A stretch of 64,000 nt of DNA from NCBI RefSeq assembly GCF_000725425.1, contig NZ_CP006019.1:124001-188000 (forward strand). Direction: 5' to 3'. Positions within the stretch are counted from its first letter, which is position 1, and the number at the start of each line of letters is the position of its first letter. Below, in pieces: positions 1 to 9,059 of this stretch. This DNA is from Palaeococcus pacificus DY20341 (lineage in GTDB: Archaea; Methanobacteriota_B; Thermococci; Thermococcales; Thermococcaceae). The notes beneath the pieces were generated by a model, which was not told the DNA's origin, ran no database searches, and saw nothing but the letters and a program-made list of their open reading frames with translations. The translations under genes were made by a program, and so were the position numbers.

Positions 1-1251
1 GCGTATCGCACACAGATCTCCACACATTGAGCAGGCCTCGGTTGAGGTTGGCCTATCTTCTCTTATCTCATCAAAGCGCTCTTTGTCCATTGCGAGCTCA
101 AACTGCTTCCTCCAGTTGAGGCCTCCTCTTGCTAGGCTCATTCTGTAGTCTTTTTTGTAGTCTTCCTCGAAGCGCGTTAGGTTTACGGCATGGGCTGCCA
201 GCTTTGTAGCTATCACGCCGAGGCGAACGTGCTCCTTAGTCGGCAAACCTAAGTGCTCGGCTGGTGTAACATAACAAAGGAAGTCCGCTCCATTCAAAGC
301 GGCTATTGCTCCCCCAATAGCCCCAGCTATGTGGTCGTAGCCTGGGAAAATGTCCGTAACTAAGGGACCAAGTACGTAGAAGGGAGCGTTGTCCGTCGCG
401 ACCTTTGCTATTTTTATCTGCATTGGGATTTGGTCTATTGGCACATGCCCGGGCCCTTCAACCATCGTTTGAACTCCAAATTCTCTCGCCCTTCTTACCA
501 AGCGCCCTAATGTATAGAGCTCACTCATTTGGAGCTCGTCTCCAGCGTCTGGCAGACCGCCGGGTCTAAGACCATCGCCTAAGCTCAAAACCACGTCATA
601 TTCCTTGGCAAGCTCCAAAAGGTAGTCGTAGTCTTTGTAGAACGGGTTCTCTTTTTCCCAATGGAGTATCCAAGCCGCCAAGAATGTGCCTCCCCTCGAG
701 ACCATTCCCACGAGTCTCGTAGTGCGCTTCATCTTTTCGACAACCTCTTTAGTAACGCCGACGTGAATAGTTGCATAATCAATACCATCCTTAAAGTGTT
801 TCTCAACAGCGTTCCACATGTCATCTTCGCTCATCTCGATGATGGCCTTCCCGTTGACGAGCATTTCCTCAGCAGCTTGATATATGGGCACCGTTCCAAT
901 GGGCACATCAACAGCCCTCATGATTTTCTTCCTTATCTTGTCCAAATCACCGCCCGTTGACAAGTCCATTATCGTGTCGGCCCCGTACTTCATGGCTATC
1001 TTGGCCTTCTCAATCTCTTCTTCAACGTTCACTATGTCCCTTGAGGTTCCGATGTTTGCATTAATCTTTACCCTCACTCCTCTACCTACGGCGACTGGCT
1101 TTACCCAATCATGAACGAGGTTTCTAAAAATGACAGTATAACCTTTAGCAACGTTTTTTCTAAGCTCTTCTGCTTTTATCCCTTCTCTTTCAGCGATGAA
1201 CTTCATCTCTTCCGTTATTATTCCTTTTTTGGCGTCTTCCATTTGGGTCAT
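1..1251 (-). CDS. thiC: phosphomethylpyrimidine synthase ThiC (C-terminus cut by window edge)
   Basis: Radical-SAM enzyme that converts aminoimidazole ribotide to hydroxymethylpyrimidine phosphate for thiamine. Translating the minus strand gives a continuous ThiC protein: it begins MTQMEDAKKG, contains GVTKEVVEKM, VEGPGHVPIDQIPMQ and DIFPGYDHI, and ends at the window edge in the C-terminal iron-sulfur motif CSMCGDLCAIR (CX2CX4C). The gene therefore leaves the window only a few codons before its expected end. The ATG at 1251 is chosen because GGTGATAA lies just upstream. It is divergent from pdxS, so two cofactor pathways share this intergenic region. A dyad overlaps its core promoter (1280-1297). 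The protein family is certain. Confidence 0.96.
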   Translation of the reverse strand, partial: MTQMEDAKKGIITEEMKFIAEREGIKAEELRKNVAKGYTVIFRNLVHDWVKPVAVGRGVRVKINANIGTSRDIVNVEEEIEKAKIAMKYGADTIMDLSTGGDLDKIRKKIMRAVDVPIGTVPIYQAAEEMLVNGKAIIEMSEDDMWNAVEKHFKDGIDYATIHVGVTKEVVEKMKRTTRLVGMVSRGGTFLAAWILHWEKENPFYKDYDYLLELAKEYDVVLSLGDGLRPGGLPDAGDELQMSELYTLGRLVRRAREFGVQTMVEGPGHVPIDQIPMQIKIAKVATDNAPFYVLGPLVTDIFPGYDHIAGAIGGAIAALNGADFLCYVTPAEHLGLPTKEHVRLGVIATKLAAHAVNLTRFEEDYKKDYRMSLARGGLNWRKQFELAMDKERFDEIREDRPTSTEACSMCGDLCAIR

Positions 1252-1279
1252 TTTTATCACCAAGTTATTAATTTACAAA

Positions 1280-1297
1280 ACTATGTTTTAACATAGT
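1280..1297. promoter_or_regulatory. perfect 8-bp dyad over thiC core promoter
   Basis: ACTATGTT-TT-AACATAGT is a perfect inverted repeat with a 2-nt centre. On the minus strand it sits just downstream of a TATA-like CTTTTAACC (about 1300-1308), so it covers the zone between TATA box and transcript start of thiC. That is where an archaeal repressor would block initiation. A thiamine-responsive regulator is the natural guess, but it is only a guess. No TPP riboswitch is visible in this short leader. Confidence 0.5.
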
Positions 1298-1318
1298 GGT
1301 TAAAAGGGTTTTGGGAAA

Positions 1319-1328
1319 TATTTATATT
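1319..1328 (+). promoter_or_regulatory. TATA box of pdxS-pdxT
   Basis: TATTTATATT lies about 50 nt before the pdxS ATG. This predicts a leader of roughly 25 nt that holds the GAGGTG ribosome-binding site at about 1365-1370. The position also argues against the upstream TTG at 1350 as start codon. Confidence 0.55.
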
Positions 1329-1376
1329 CAAGTTTTAGCTTGAGATAAATTGAAAGTTATCCTTGAGGTGTTGGAA

Positions 1377-2381
1377 ATGAAGCTGAAGGTTATCGAACAA
1401 AAGGGAACTGAAAGACTGAAGAGAGGATTTGCCAAGATGGTTAAGGGCGGCGTTATAATGGACGTTACAAACGCTGAGCAGGCTCAAATAGCCGAAGAAG
1501 CTGGAGCTGTTGCAGTCATGGCTTTGGAAAAGGTGCCCGCCGATATAAGAAAAGCGGGCGGTGTTGCAAGAATGGCCGATCCCAAAAAGATTGAAGAGAT
1601 TATGGATGCCGTTACTATTCCCGTGATGGCAAAGATTAGGATAGGTCACTATGCCGAAGCTCTTGCTTTGGAGGCTTTGGGCGTTGATATGATAGACGAG
1701 AGCGAGGTTCTAACACCAGCCGATCCGTACTTCCATGTAGATAAGCGCAAATTCAAAGTGCCATTTGTTTGCGGCGCAAGAAACCTTGGAGAGGCAGTTA
1801 GGAGAATTTGGGAAGGCTCCGCAATGATTAGAACCAAGGGTGAAGCGGGAACTGGGAACATTATTGAAGCGGTTAGGCATGTTCGCCTCGTTGATGACAA
1901 TATAAAGCTCCTCAAGCGCTTAGGGGATGAGCAGATTTATGGAATAGCTAAGAAGTTTGCTGAGCCATACTTGAGGCTCGCCAAGGAGATTAGGGAAATA
2001 AGCGGTCTCGATCCAAGAATATTGGAGAACGAGCCAATTTACGAAGAATACACTTACCAGGATATAGTAAATGGCCTGTATAAGATTCTCCTCGAGATTA
2101 AGGACTTAGGAAGACTTCCGGTGGTCAATTTCGCCGCTGGAGGTGTTGCAACACCTGCTGATGCTGCTTTAATGATGCAAATGGGAATGGACGGAGTATT
2201 CGTTGGTAGTGGGATATTCAAGAGCTCAAACCCAGCAATGATGGCGAAGGCAATAGTTGAGGCTGTAAACCACTACGATGAGCCCGATGTAGTGGCGGAA
2301 ATAAGCAAGGACTTAGGTGAGCCAATGCATGGACTTGAGCTCGAGAAGCTCGAGGTTCGCTTAGAGGAGAGGGGAGTATGA
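1377..2381 (+). CDS. pdxS: pyridoxal 5'-phosphate synthase lyase subunit PdxS
   Basis: Synthase subunit of the DXP-independent PLP pathway. It joins ribose 5-phosphate, glyceraldehyde 3-phosphate and ammonia delivered by PdxT in a 12+12-subunit cytoplasmic complex. The 334-residue product begins [17 protein letters not shown] and carries the family hallmarks [34 protein letters not shown] (including the catalytic-Lys neighbourhood) and the phosphate-binding [15 protein letters not shown]. The frame is open back to a TTG at 1350, but the ATG at 1377 has a good GAGGTG upstream and matches the family N-terminus. It overlaps pdxT by 4 bp (ATGA), implying coupled translation and balanced amounts of the two subunits. 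Confidence 0.98.
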   Translation: MKLKVIEQKGTERLKRGFAKMVKGGVIMDVTNAEQAQIAEEAGAVAVMALEKVPADIRKAGGVARMADPKKIEEIMDAVTIPVMAKIRIGHYAEALALEALGVDMIDESEVLTPADPYFHVDKRKFKVPFVCGARNLGEAVRRIWEGSAMIRTKGEAGTGNIIEAVRHVRLVDDNIKLLKRLGDEQIYGIAKKFAEPYLRLAKEIREISGLDPRILENEPIYEEYTYQDIVNGLYKILLEIKDLGRLPVVNFAAGGVATPADAALMMQMGMDGVFVGSGIFKSSNPAMMAKAIVEAVNHYDEPDVVAEISKDLGEPMHGLELEKLEVRLEERGV

Positions 2382-2965
2382 AGGTCGGCGTTATTGGGGT
2401 TCAAGGAGCTGTAAGTGAGCACATTGAAGCCGCTAAGAAAGCGATGGAAAAGCTCGGCGTTAGCGGGAAGGTCTTTTGGCTTAAAAAGCCAGAGCAGCTT
2501 GAGAGCATTGACGCAATAATAATTCCTGGTGGAGAGAGCACAACAATTTCAAGGCTCATGGTGAAGAACGGCCTCCTTGATAAAGTCAGGGAGCTTGGCG
2601 AAAGTGGGCTTCCAATAATAGGGACATGTGCAGGGTTGATAATGCTTGCCAAGGAAGTTGATGGGGCCATTGAGGAACAGAGATTCCTTGAGCTTTTGGA
2701 CATTAAGGTTAACAGGAACGCCTACGGTCGTCAGGTGGACTCCTTCGAGGCTCCACTAAGACTAACCTTCGATGAAGAGCCATTTTTGGGCGTTTTCATA
2801 AGGGCCCCGCGCATCGTTGAAGTCTTTGGAAAGGCAAAACCTTTGGCTTATTGCAGGAATGAGGTCGTTGGAGTCGAGCAGGACGGCTTAATTGGCTTAA
2901 CTTTTCACCCTGAGCTTACAGACGACACGAGGCTGCACGAATACTTCCTGAGAAAAGCCCTCTGA
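2378..2965 (+). CDS. pdxT: pyridoxal 5'-phosphate synthase glutaminase subunit PdxT
   Basis: Glutaminase that hydrolyses glutamine and channels ammonia to PdxS. The 195-residue protein shows the class I amidotransferase triad: [10 protein letters not shown] forms the oxyanion region, GTCAGLI has the nucleophile Cys, and FHPEL has the His-x-Glu pair near the C-terminus. The length is normal for PdxT. Its ATG overlaps the pdxS stop codon. T-runs directly after the stop (2966-2980) are probably the operon terminator. Confidence 0.97.
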   Translation: MKVGVIGVQGAVSEHIEAAKKAMEKLGVSGKVFWLKKPEQLESIDAIIIPGGESTTISRLMVKNGLLDKVRELGESGLPIIGTCAGLIMLAKEVDGAIEEQRFLELLDIKVNRNAYGRQVDSFEAPLRLTFDEEPFLGVFIRAPRIVEVFGKAKPLAYCRNEVVGVEQDGLIGLTFHPELTDDTRLHEYFLRKAL

Positions 2966-2966
2966 T

Positions 2967-2988
2967 TTTTTACATTTTTTTGTAAAAA
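2967..2988. promoter_or_regulatory. TTTTTACA/TGTAAAAA dyad between pdxT and purP
   Basis: An inverted repeat with 8-bp arms (TTTTTACA and TGTAAAAA) separated by six T. It lies immediately before the TATA-like ACTTTTAAAT of purP (about 2993-3002). It could be an operator for purP, or simply the oligo-T terminator of pdxT read as a palindrome. The same half-sites recur at 5618-5640 after guaAA. Confidence 0.4.
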
Positions 2989-3014
2989 CAAAACTTTTAA
3001 ATTCTAATTTTTAA

Positions 3015-4034
<1,020 letters not shown>

Positions 4035-4049
4035 ACATGATAAATAGCC

Positions 4050-4057
4050 TTATAAAT
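4050..4057 (+). promoter_or_regulatory. TATA box of guaAB
   Basis: TTATAAAT is placed so that transcription would begin near 4080. That is downstream of the first in-frame ATG (4069) and upstream of the ATG at 4096, so it decides the start codon of guaAB. Confidence 0.6.
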
Positions 4058-4095
4058 GGTTAAATTTTATGCAGAAGAAAGTAAAGGTGATTGGC

Positions 4096-5019
4096 ATGTG
4101 GGAGAGCTTCATAGATGAAAAGGTAAATGAAGTTAGGGAAAAGGTTGGGGATGGAAAAGCTATTATAGCACTCTCAGGAGGAGTTGACAGCTCAACATGT
4201 GCAATTTTAGCGCACAAAGCTATCGGTGATAAGCTCTATGCCGTCTTCGTTAATACTGGCTTCTTGAGGAAGGGAGAGCCAGAGTTCGTCATAAAGACAT
4301 TTAGGGACGAGTTTGGCTTAAACCTCATCTACATCGACGCTCAGGAGCGCTTCTTTGAAGCGTTGAAGGGAGTGACAGATCCAGAGGAGAAACGCAAGAT
4401 AATCGGGAAAGTTTTCATAGACGTCTTTGAAGAGGTTGCCAATGAAATAAATGCTGACTTCTTAATTCAAGGCACCATAGCTCCGGATTGGATTGAAAGC
4501 CAAGGAAAGATAAAGAGCCACCACAATGTCGGTGGTTTGCCTGAGAGGCTCAACTTAGAGCTAATCGAGCCGCTGAGGGATTTATACAAAGATGAGGTTA
4601 GGGAAGTCGCTAAAGAGCTTGGTCTTCCAGAGAGGATATACAATAGAATGCCATTCCCTGGGCCGGGCTTAGCCGTCCGCGTGTTGGGTGAAGTCACGCC
4701 CGAGAAGGTTGCAATCGTTAGAGAGGCCAACGCAATAGTGGAGGAAGAAATTGAGAAGGCTAAGCTAAAGCCGTGGCAGGCCTTTGCCGTCCTCTTGGGA
4801 GTTAAGACCGTTGGCGTGCAGGGAGACATAAGGGCTTACAAAGAAACAATAGCCGTCCGTGTAGTGGAGAGCCTCGATGGAATGACAGCCAACGCTATGA
4901 ATGTGCCTTTTGATGTTCTCCAAAGGATAGCCTTTAGGATAACGAGCGAGGTTCCTCAAGTGGGGAGAGTGCTCTACGACATAACAAACAAGCCTCCAGC
5001 GACGATTGAGTTTGAGTGA
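4096..5019 (+). CDS. guaAB: GMP synthase ATP-pyrophosphatase subunit B
   Basis: Catalyses ATP-dependent amination of XMP to GMP. In archaea the amidotransferase is a separate protein, here encoded by the next gene. The 307-residue protein starts [16 protein letters not shown] and has the PP-loop [10 protein letters not shown], then [23 protein letters not shown] and a C-terminal [13 protein letters not shown] that binds XMP in this family. The ATG at 4096 is used because GGTGAT lies 6 nt before it and the TATA box at 4050 would place an earlier ATG outside the transcript. The reading frame of guaAA begins 10 nt after its stop. Confidence 0.97.
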   Translation: MWESFIDEKVNEVREKVGDGKAIIALSGGVDSSTCAILAHKAIGDKLYAVFVNTGFLRKGEPEFVIKTFRDEFGLNLIYIDAQERFFEALKGVTDPEEKRKIIGKVFIDVFEEVANEINADFLIQGTIAPDWIESQGKIKSHHNVGGLPERLNLELIEPLRDLYKDEVREVAKELGLPERIYNRMPFPGPGLAVRVLGEVTPEKVAIVREANAIVEEEIEKAKLKPWQAFAVLLGVKTVGVQGDIRAYKETIAVRVVESLDGMTANAMNVPFDVLQRIAFRITSEVPQVGRVLYDITNKPPATIEFE

Positions 5020-5029
5020 GGGATCAAAA

Positions 5030-5599
5030 ATGATAATCATAATGGACAACCACGGGCAATATGTGCACAGGATTTGGCGCACTTTGAGGTATTTGGGAGT
5101 TGAGGCAAAGATAGTTCCAAACACTATCCCCTTAGAGGAAATTAAAGCCATGGAGCCAAAGGGCATAATCTTCTCAGGTGGGCCAGATATTGAGAGAACT
5201 GGAAACTGCGGCGCAATTTTAGAGCGCTATGATGAGTTCAACGTGCCTATTTTGGGCATCTGCCTCGGTCACCAGCTCATAGCTAAGCACTTTGGGGGCA
5301 AGGTTGGGCGTGGTGAGAAGGCGGAGTACAGCCTCGTTGAGGTGGAAATCTTAGACGAAGATGACATATTTAAGGGCCTTCCAAAGCGTCTCAAAGTCTG
5401 GGAGAGTCACATGGATGAGGTTAAAGCGCTCCCCGAGGACTTTGAGCTTTTAGCTAGGAGTGATTTCTGCCCCATTGAAGCTATGAAACATAAGGAATTG
5501 CCAATTTATGGGGTGCAATTCCATCCGGAAGTTGCACACACCGAAAGGGGAAGCGAGATCTATAAAAACTTTGCAAGGCTCTGCGGCGAGCTTGAGTAA
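5030..5599 (+). CDS. guaAA: GMP synthase glutamine amidotransferase subunit A
   Basis: Glutaminase that supplies ammonia to GuaAB. The 189-residue product starts [17 protein letters not shown] and shows GGPDIERTG, the nucleophile-elbow [10 protein letters not shown] (Cys) and the His-x-Glu pair in YGVQFHPEV. These are the standard triad positions of a class I amidotransferase of GuaA type. The frame is open further upstream into guaAB, but the ATG at 5030 fits the family start and has GTGAGGG in front. It is co-transcribed with guaAB. Confidence 0.96.
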   Translation: MIIIMDNHGQYVHRIWRTLRYLGVEAKIVPNTIPLEEIKAMEPKGIIFSGGPDIERTGNCGAILERYDEFNVPILGICLGHQLIAKHFGGKVGRGEKAEYSLVEVEILDEDDIFKGLPKRLKVWESHMDEVKALPEDFELLARSDFCPIEAMKHKELPIYGVQFHPEVAHTERGSEIYKNFARLCGELE

Positions 5600-5617
5600 T
5601 CTTTTTCTACTTCTCAT

Positions 5618-5640
5618 TTTTACAATCTCGAAGTGTAAAA
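5618..5640. promoter_or_regulatory. TTTTACA-N9-TGTAAAA dyad after guaAA
   Basis: Perfect 7-bp arms TTTTACA and TGTAAAA with a 9-nt spacer, between guaAA and the small gene at 5700. It has the same half-sites as the dyad before purP. It could be an operator for the downstream gene or part of the T-rich terminator of the gua operon. Confidence 0.4.
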
Positions 5641-5699
5641 TGGAAAACTTTTTAACGTTTTGTATATTACTAATCTTTAGAGTATAAAGGGGTGCGCTT

Positions 5700-5990
5700 A
5701 TGGGTTACACTATATACTACAGAGTAGTGTTCGTTGACGAGAAGAAAGCCTTAAGAGTGCTGGAAGAAGTGTGTACTGGACTTGGGCTTCAAATTGAAAA
5801 GAAAGGCAGTGCTATTGTAATAATCCCCAAGTGCACTTGTATCGAGCCGCTAATAATTAAAAGTGGGGAGTGGAGTTTTTCAAAAACATATAAAAAAGAG
5901 CCTTACACTTCTCTCTACAAGCTGATATTGCTCTCGCTCTCTTCTTTTGGCTCTGTGGAACTGTTCGATGATGAGGGTTTTGTTTTGTAG
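5700..5990 (+). CDS. small protein of unknown function (96 aa)
   Basis: I do not recognise the family. The 96-residue product starts MGYTIYYRVVF, has a CTCIEP motif at mid-length and a hydrophobic segment LYKLILLSLSS towards the C-terminus. The ATG follows AGGGGTGC and a TATA-like region (TATATTAC and GTATAAAG), so expression is plausible. Its last 76 bp lie opposite the 3' end of the DUF2101 gene, an unusually long convergent overlap for this genome. It could be a thermococcal orphan protein. Confidence 0.65.
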   Translation: MGYTIYYRVVFVDEKKALRVLEEVCTGLGLQIEKKGSAIVIIPKCTCIEPLIIKSGEWSFSKTYKKEPYTSLYKLILLSLSSFGSVELFDDEGFVL

Positions 5991-6679
5991 ACCTCCATTA
6001 TCTTTTTCGGCACAGCTCCTTTTAGAGTCCTCTCCTCGACCAATACCTTAACAACGCTTCCTACCTCTACTTCCTCACTTTTGTCAATCCAGTACTCCCC
6101 TGGCTTAATATTTGCCCTTATATCGTCATGGACGCTCACTTTAACGAGCTCTCCCCTTACTTCTTCGACAACTCCGTAAGTCCAATCTCTCTTGTACTTG
6201 GCCCTAAAGAGGTGCCTGAATGCTAGAACTAAAGCAAAGATTGCGATTAGGTATGCGTAGAGGTAGTAGATGTTCACCGCTATCTTCCTCAATATTAGGT
6301 AACCTAAAAAGGAAACAAATGCTATGGATGTTAGGCCGTAGTAGAATGTCCTGTAGGGTTCATACTCAATGAAAAAGCTTTGATTTCTTATTAGGAGAGC
6401 TCTTAAATACAGAGCAAAAATCACAGTTATACTCAATAAATAGACCTCACTTTGGGTGAATACCACTATCAGCAGAGCTAGGATGAGGTAGGCTATAAAA
6501 GAAAGCTGAAGCTTTAGGCTTAGCATCTCGTGTATGGTGACTTTTCTCCTGACGAGTTTCTTCAAAAATTTGAAAGTTGGGGGATTTTCTTGAGGCTGAG
6601 GATTGAGCGATTTCTTTAATGCTCTTCCAGCTGATTCTACTAACTCGCCCACTTTGTATAAAGCTTCCTCAACGTTCAT
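5915..6679 (-). CDS. DUF2101-type membrane protein
   Basis: A 254-residue membrane protein resembling DUF2101 proteins of Thermococcales. It has a soluble N-terminus (about 45 residues, starting MNVEEALYKVGELVESAG), about four or five transmembrane helices between roughly residues 50 and 155, then a soluble beta-rich C-terminal domain (VVEEVRGELVKVSVHDD, GEYWIDKSEEVEVGSVVKV) that looks like an OB/NfeD-like barrel, and a Ser/Glu-rich tail. The ATG follows GGGGTGA and lies 4 bp after the stop of the DUF2341 protein gene. It therefore appears to be the last gene of the pilin-like operon and may help anchor or assemble that structure. The function is unknown. Confidence 0.75.
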   Translation of the reverse strand: MNVEEALYKVGELVESAGRALKKSLNPQPQENPPTFKFLKKLVRRKVTIHEMLSLKLQLSFIAYLILALLIVVFTQSEVYLLSITVIFALYLRALLIRNQSFFIEYEPYRTFYYGLTSIAFVSFLGYLILRKIAVNIYYLYAYLIAIFALVLAFRHLFRAKYKRDWTYGVVEEVRGELVKVSVHDDIRANIKPGEYWIDKSEEVEVGSVVKVLVEERTLKGAVPKKIMEVYKTKPSSSNSSTEPKEESESNISL

Positions 6680-6683
6680 GATT

Positions 6684-9059
6684 TCACCCCGTGTTCAGTA
6701 AATCTTGGGCCCCTTGGGTACCAAAGAGTGCCACAGCCGTTTGATTATCAAGGAAGAAGGGAATGCTGCTTAAATCTCCGCTTGATGCGTTTCCATAAGA
6801 AATTCCCCATACCCTGTATCCCGAGGTTTTTGAACCTCCTTTAAAGTAGTAGTTTAAGAAGTAATAATCCACACTGGATTGTCCTTCCTCTGGTACTATT
6901 CCCAATGTATCGAAGAGGTTGGAGAGTTTTTCATCATAGGGTTTATGAGGCACCATGAAGCTTACCAGACCGATTGGATAATACTGGTTTCCAAATTTAA
7001 CTCCAAGCTCATCTTGCATTTGATGAGCCAGGTTCACGTATGCATCATGGTTCGTATTGCTCCCTTCGAGACGCTCGAAGAAGGACCATCCACTAGATAG
7101 CCCAAAGTACATGATATCCCCCTCTTGTTCATTGATACACTCTCGGAACGGTTGGATGTCGTAGACTCTCGCTGTTGTTGTTTGTATGGTTGGTGCTGGC
7201 TTTTGTTCTATTTGATTAGATATTGAGACTGTTGGAGAAGTCGATGCATATTTGCGGACGCGTATCCAATCCCATTCTTGATTTTTATCCCATGTCCCCA
7301 ATGCAATTGCTCCATTGTAATTTTGGTAGGCATTATATGTATTGTATATTATTGCTCCGGTATCCCATTCTAATCTTGAATTATACGTAAACCAATATAT
7401 TGTTCCTTTATGCCACCCTGCAGGAAGATTTGGATATTCATTATGATAATTCCCCCAAGCATAGTCATCTAAATAAGACCATTCTCCGGGCTGTACCTGA
7501 TTACTTCTTACCCACCATAAAGGACCCCAGGGATAGGAAGTTTGTCTAACGGCAATATAAAGTTCCGCCCAGCTGTTCTTAATATTCTGGTAGAACTCAA
7601 TTATAACTGGGGGAGTAAAAGTCTTTTTTGTGTATATGCCTGCGTAATCATTGGTAATTCTTAGTACTCCGTTAATAAGGGATACTTGGGCATTATACTG
7701 CTCCCACTTGGTACTATTCAATGTGATCTCATTAAAATCATCATAGAAGTCAAACACTTCATTTGGATTTCCTAATGTTTCTGTGCCACTTGAATCAAAT
7801 TGTATACTAAGTTTTATTTGAGAATTTGCTGGAATTGTAATATTTACCCAAATTAGAGCTTGTTTGTTAGTGGTATCCCAGCTTTCAACCCAAAAGTTGA
7901 CAGGATTACAATTTTCATCGTAGATTTCAATAACTGGTACATTGTCATCATCGTTGTCTGCAGTGTTGAAAAATGTTGTCAAGGTGGGATTTGGGAGAGT
8001 TGTGCTGTCAATAGTAATTGGAACTTGGAAATTCGTTAAATCCTGAGCCATATTGTTTTGTATTGTCATGTTTAATCTGTATTTTAAGAGGGAACACCAG
8101 CCACTACCACCATTTATATTATCAAACACCATAACACCCATGTCTCCTTCATTGAAAACATCTCTTGGGGAGGTTCTTACTCCACTTAAAGTCGTGTTGA
8201 CGATAATTGGAGCAGTGATATTTATTGAGCCGTTTAGCAGGACGTAACCTTTTGCTCCGTCTCCAGGATAGACATCTCCAAAGTGTATCTTATCAGTATC
8301 TACGCCCTTAGATAGTTTTTCAATGACGTGAGACTCACTGCTACTTCCATTACCTGCCAGAACTTTTATTGGCTTCTCAATAAGCTCTGGGAATGTGTAA
8401 TCACAGGCTTTTATTGAACGGTAGTACCTACCCCCGGTAATTGCCGAGAATATTGGGTCTTCTAAGTTGCGTATATCCACTATTGAGTAAGTGTAATTTC
8501 CGCTTTTTGGTATTGAGCCACTGTAAACTATTTTTCCGGACATGTCTGTAATCGTTATGTTTGGGATTCTAGCTTTTATAACGATTCTAAAAGAATCTAA
8601 AGGCGCTACAGTGAGTTCCATACTGTTTGCTATCACACTTACGTTTGGGGAAATCTCAAATCCTTGTTCTCTTAAGTCTTGGCTAATATTTGTGAGCCAC
8701 TTTTGGATTGTTTGTCCTTGCATTATTCTGTTAACATCATATCCACTTATAGCTGGAGAGCTACCTGTGAGGATTAGGTCTTTTATGGTCTCGTTTGCCA
8801 TTTTGGATGTTATGAAGTTGCCAGTAACAGAAACATAATCGACTACAGCCACTATAGCTCTTTTTCCAGAAATCTCTAACGCCTTTTGAAAGTCCAAGTC
8901 TAAGTATGAAATAGTCCTATAGCTTCTCTCAACTTGGGTTCTCTCGCTCTGCGCTTGGACTATTTGAGAAGACACGTCCTCATAAGTCGCTAAGAGCAGC
9001 AGCAGAGGGATTAAAAGTACGAGAACGAGTGAGTTTAATAGAAATCCTCTTCTCCTCAT
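6684..9059 (-). CDS. large class III-like signal protein with DUF2341 domain
   Basis: A 791-residue exported protein that starts MRRRGFLLNSLVLVLLIPLL, a charged n-region then a hydrophobic helix as in archaeal pilin-like proteins. From about residue 330 to 610 it carries a DUF2341-like module (LTNFQVPITIDS, WVNITIPANSQIKLSIQFD, NPNEVFDFYDDFNE), a beta-sandwich found in secreted archaeal and bacterial proteins. The flanking parts are unfamiliar. The ATG at 9059 is preferred over an in-frame GTG at 9074 because GGAGGGAAG precedes it and the N-terminus then matches its neighbours. It overlaps the previous gene's stop. It is probably a surface or filament-tip protein, which is inference. Confidence 0.85.
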   Translation of the reverse strand: MRRRGFLLNSLVLVLLIPLLLLLATYEDVSSQIVQAQSERTQVERSYRTISYLDLDFQKALEISGKRAIVAVVDYVSVTGNFITSKMANETIKDLILTGSSPAISGYDVNRIMQGQTIQKWLTNISQDLREQGFEISPNVSVIANSMELTVAPLDSFRIVIKARIPNITITDMSGKIVYSGSIPKSGNYTYSIVDIRNLEDPIFSAITGGRYYRSIKACDYTFPELIEKPIKVLAGNGSSSESHVIEKLSKGVDTDKIHFGDVYPGDGAKGYVLLNGSINITAPIIVNTTLSGVRTSPRDVFNEGDMGVMVFDNINGGSGWCSLLKYRLNMTIQNNMAQDLTNFQVPITIDSTTLPNPTLTTFFNTADNDDDNVPVIEIYDENCNPVNFWVESWDTTNKQALIWVNITIPANSQIKLSIQFDSSGTETLGNPNEVFDFYDDFNEITLNSTKWEQYNAQVSLINGVLRITNDYAGIYTKKTFTPPVIIEFYQNIKNSWAELYIAVRQTSYPWGPLWWVRSNQVQPGEWSYLDDYAWGNYHNEYPNLPAGWHKGTIYWFTYNSRLEWDTGAIIYNTYNAYQNYNGAIALGTWDKNQEWDWIRVRKYASTSPTVSISNQIEQKPAPTIQTTTARVYDIQPFRECINEQEGDIMYFGLSSGWSFFERLEGSNTNHDAYVNLAHQMQDELGVKFGNQYYPIGLVSFMVPHKPYDEKLSNLFDTLGIVPEEGQSSVDYYFLNYYFKGGSKTSGYRVWGISYGNASSGDLSSIPFFLDNQTAVALFGTQGAQDLLNTG

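Noticed and set aside
1252-1376. TPP riboswitch upstream of thiC
   Set aside because: The leader is too short and lacks the conserved TPP aptamer sequences; a protein operator fits better.
1350-1376. N-terminal extension of PdxS from a TTG codon
   Set aside because: The extension is not part of the PdxS family start and covers the ribosome-binding site of the ATG at 1377.
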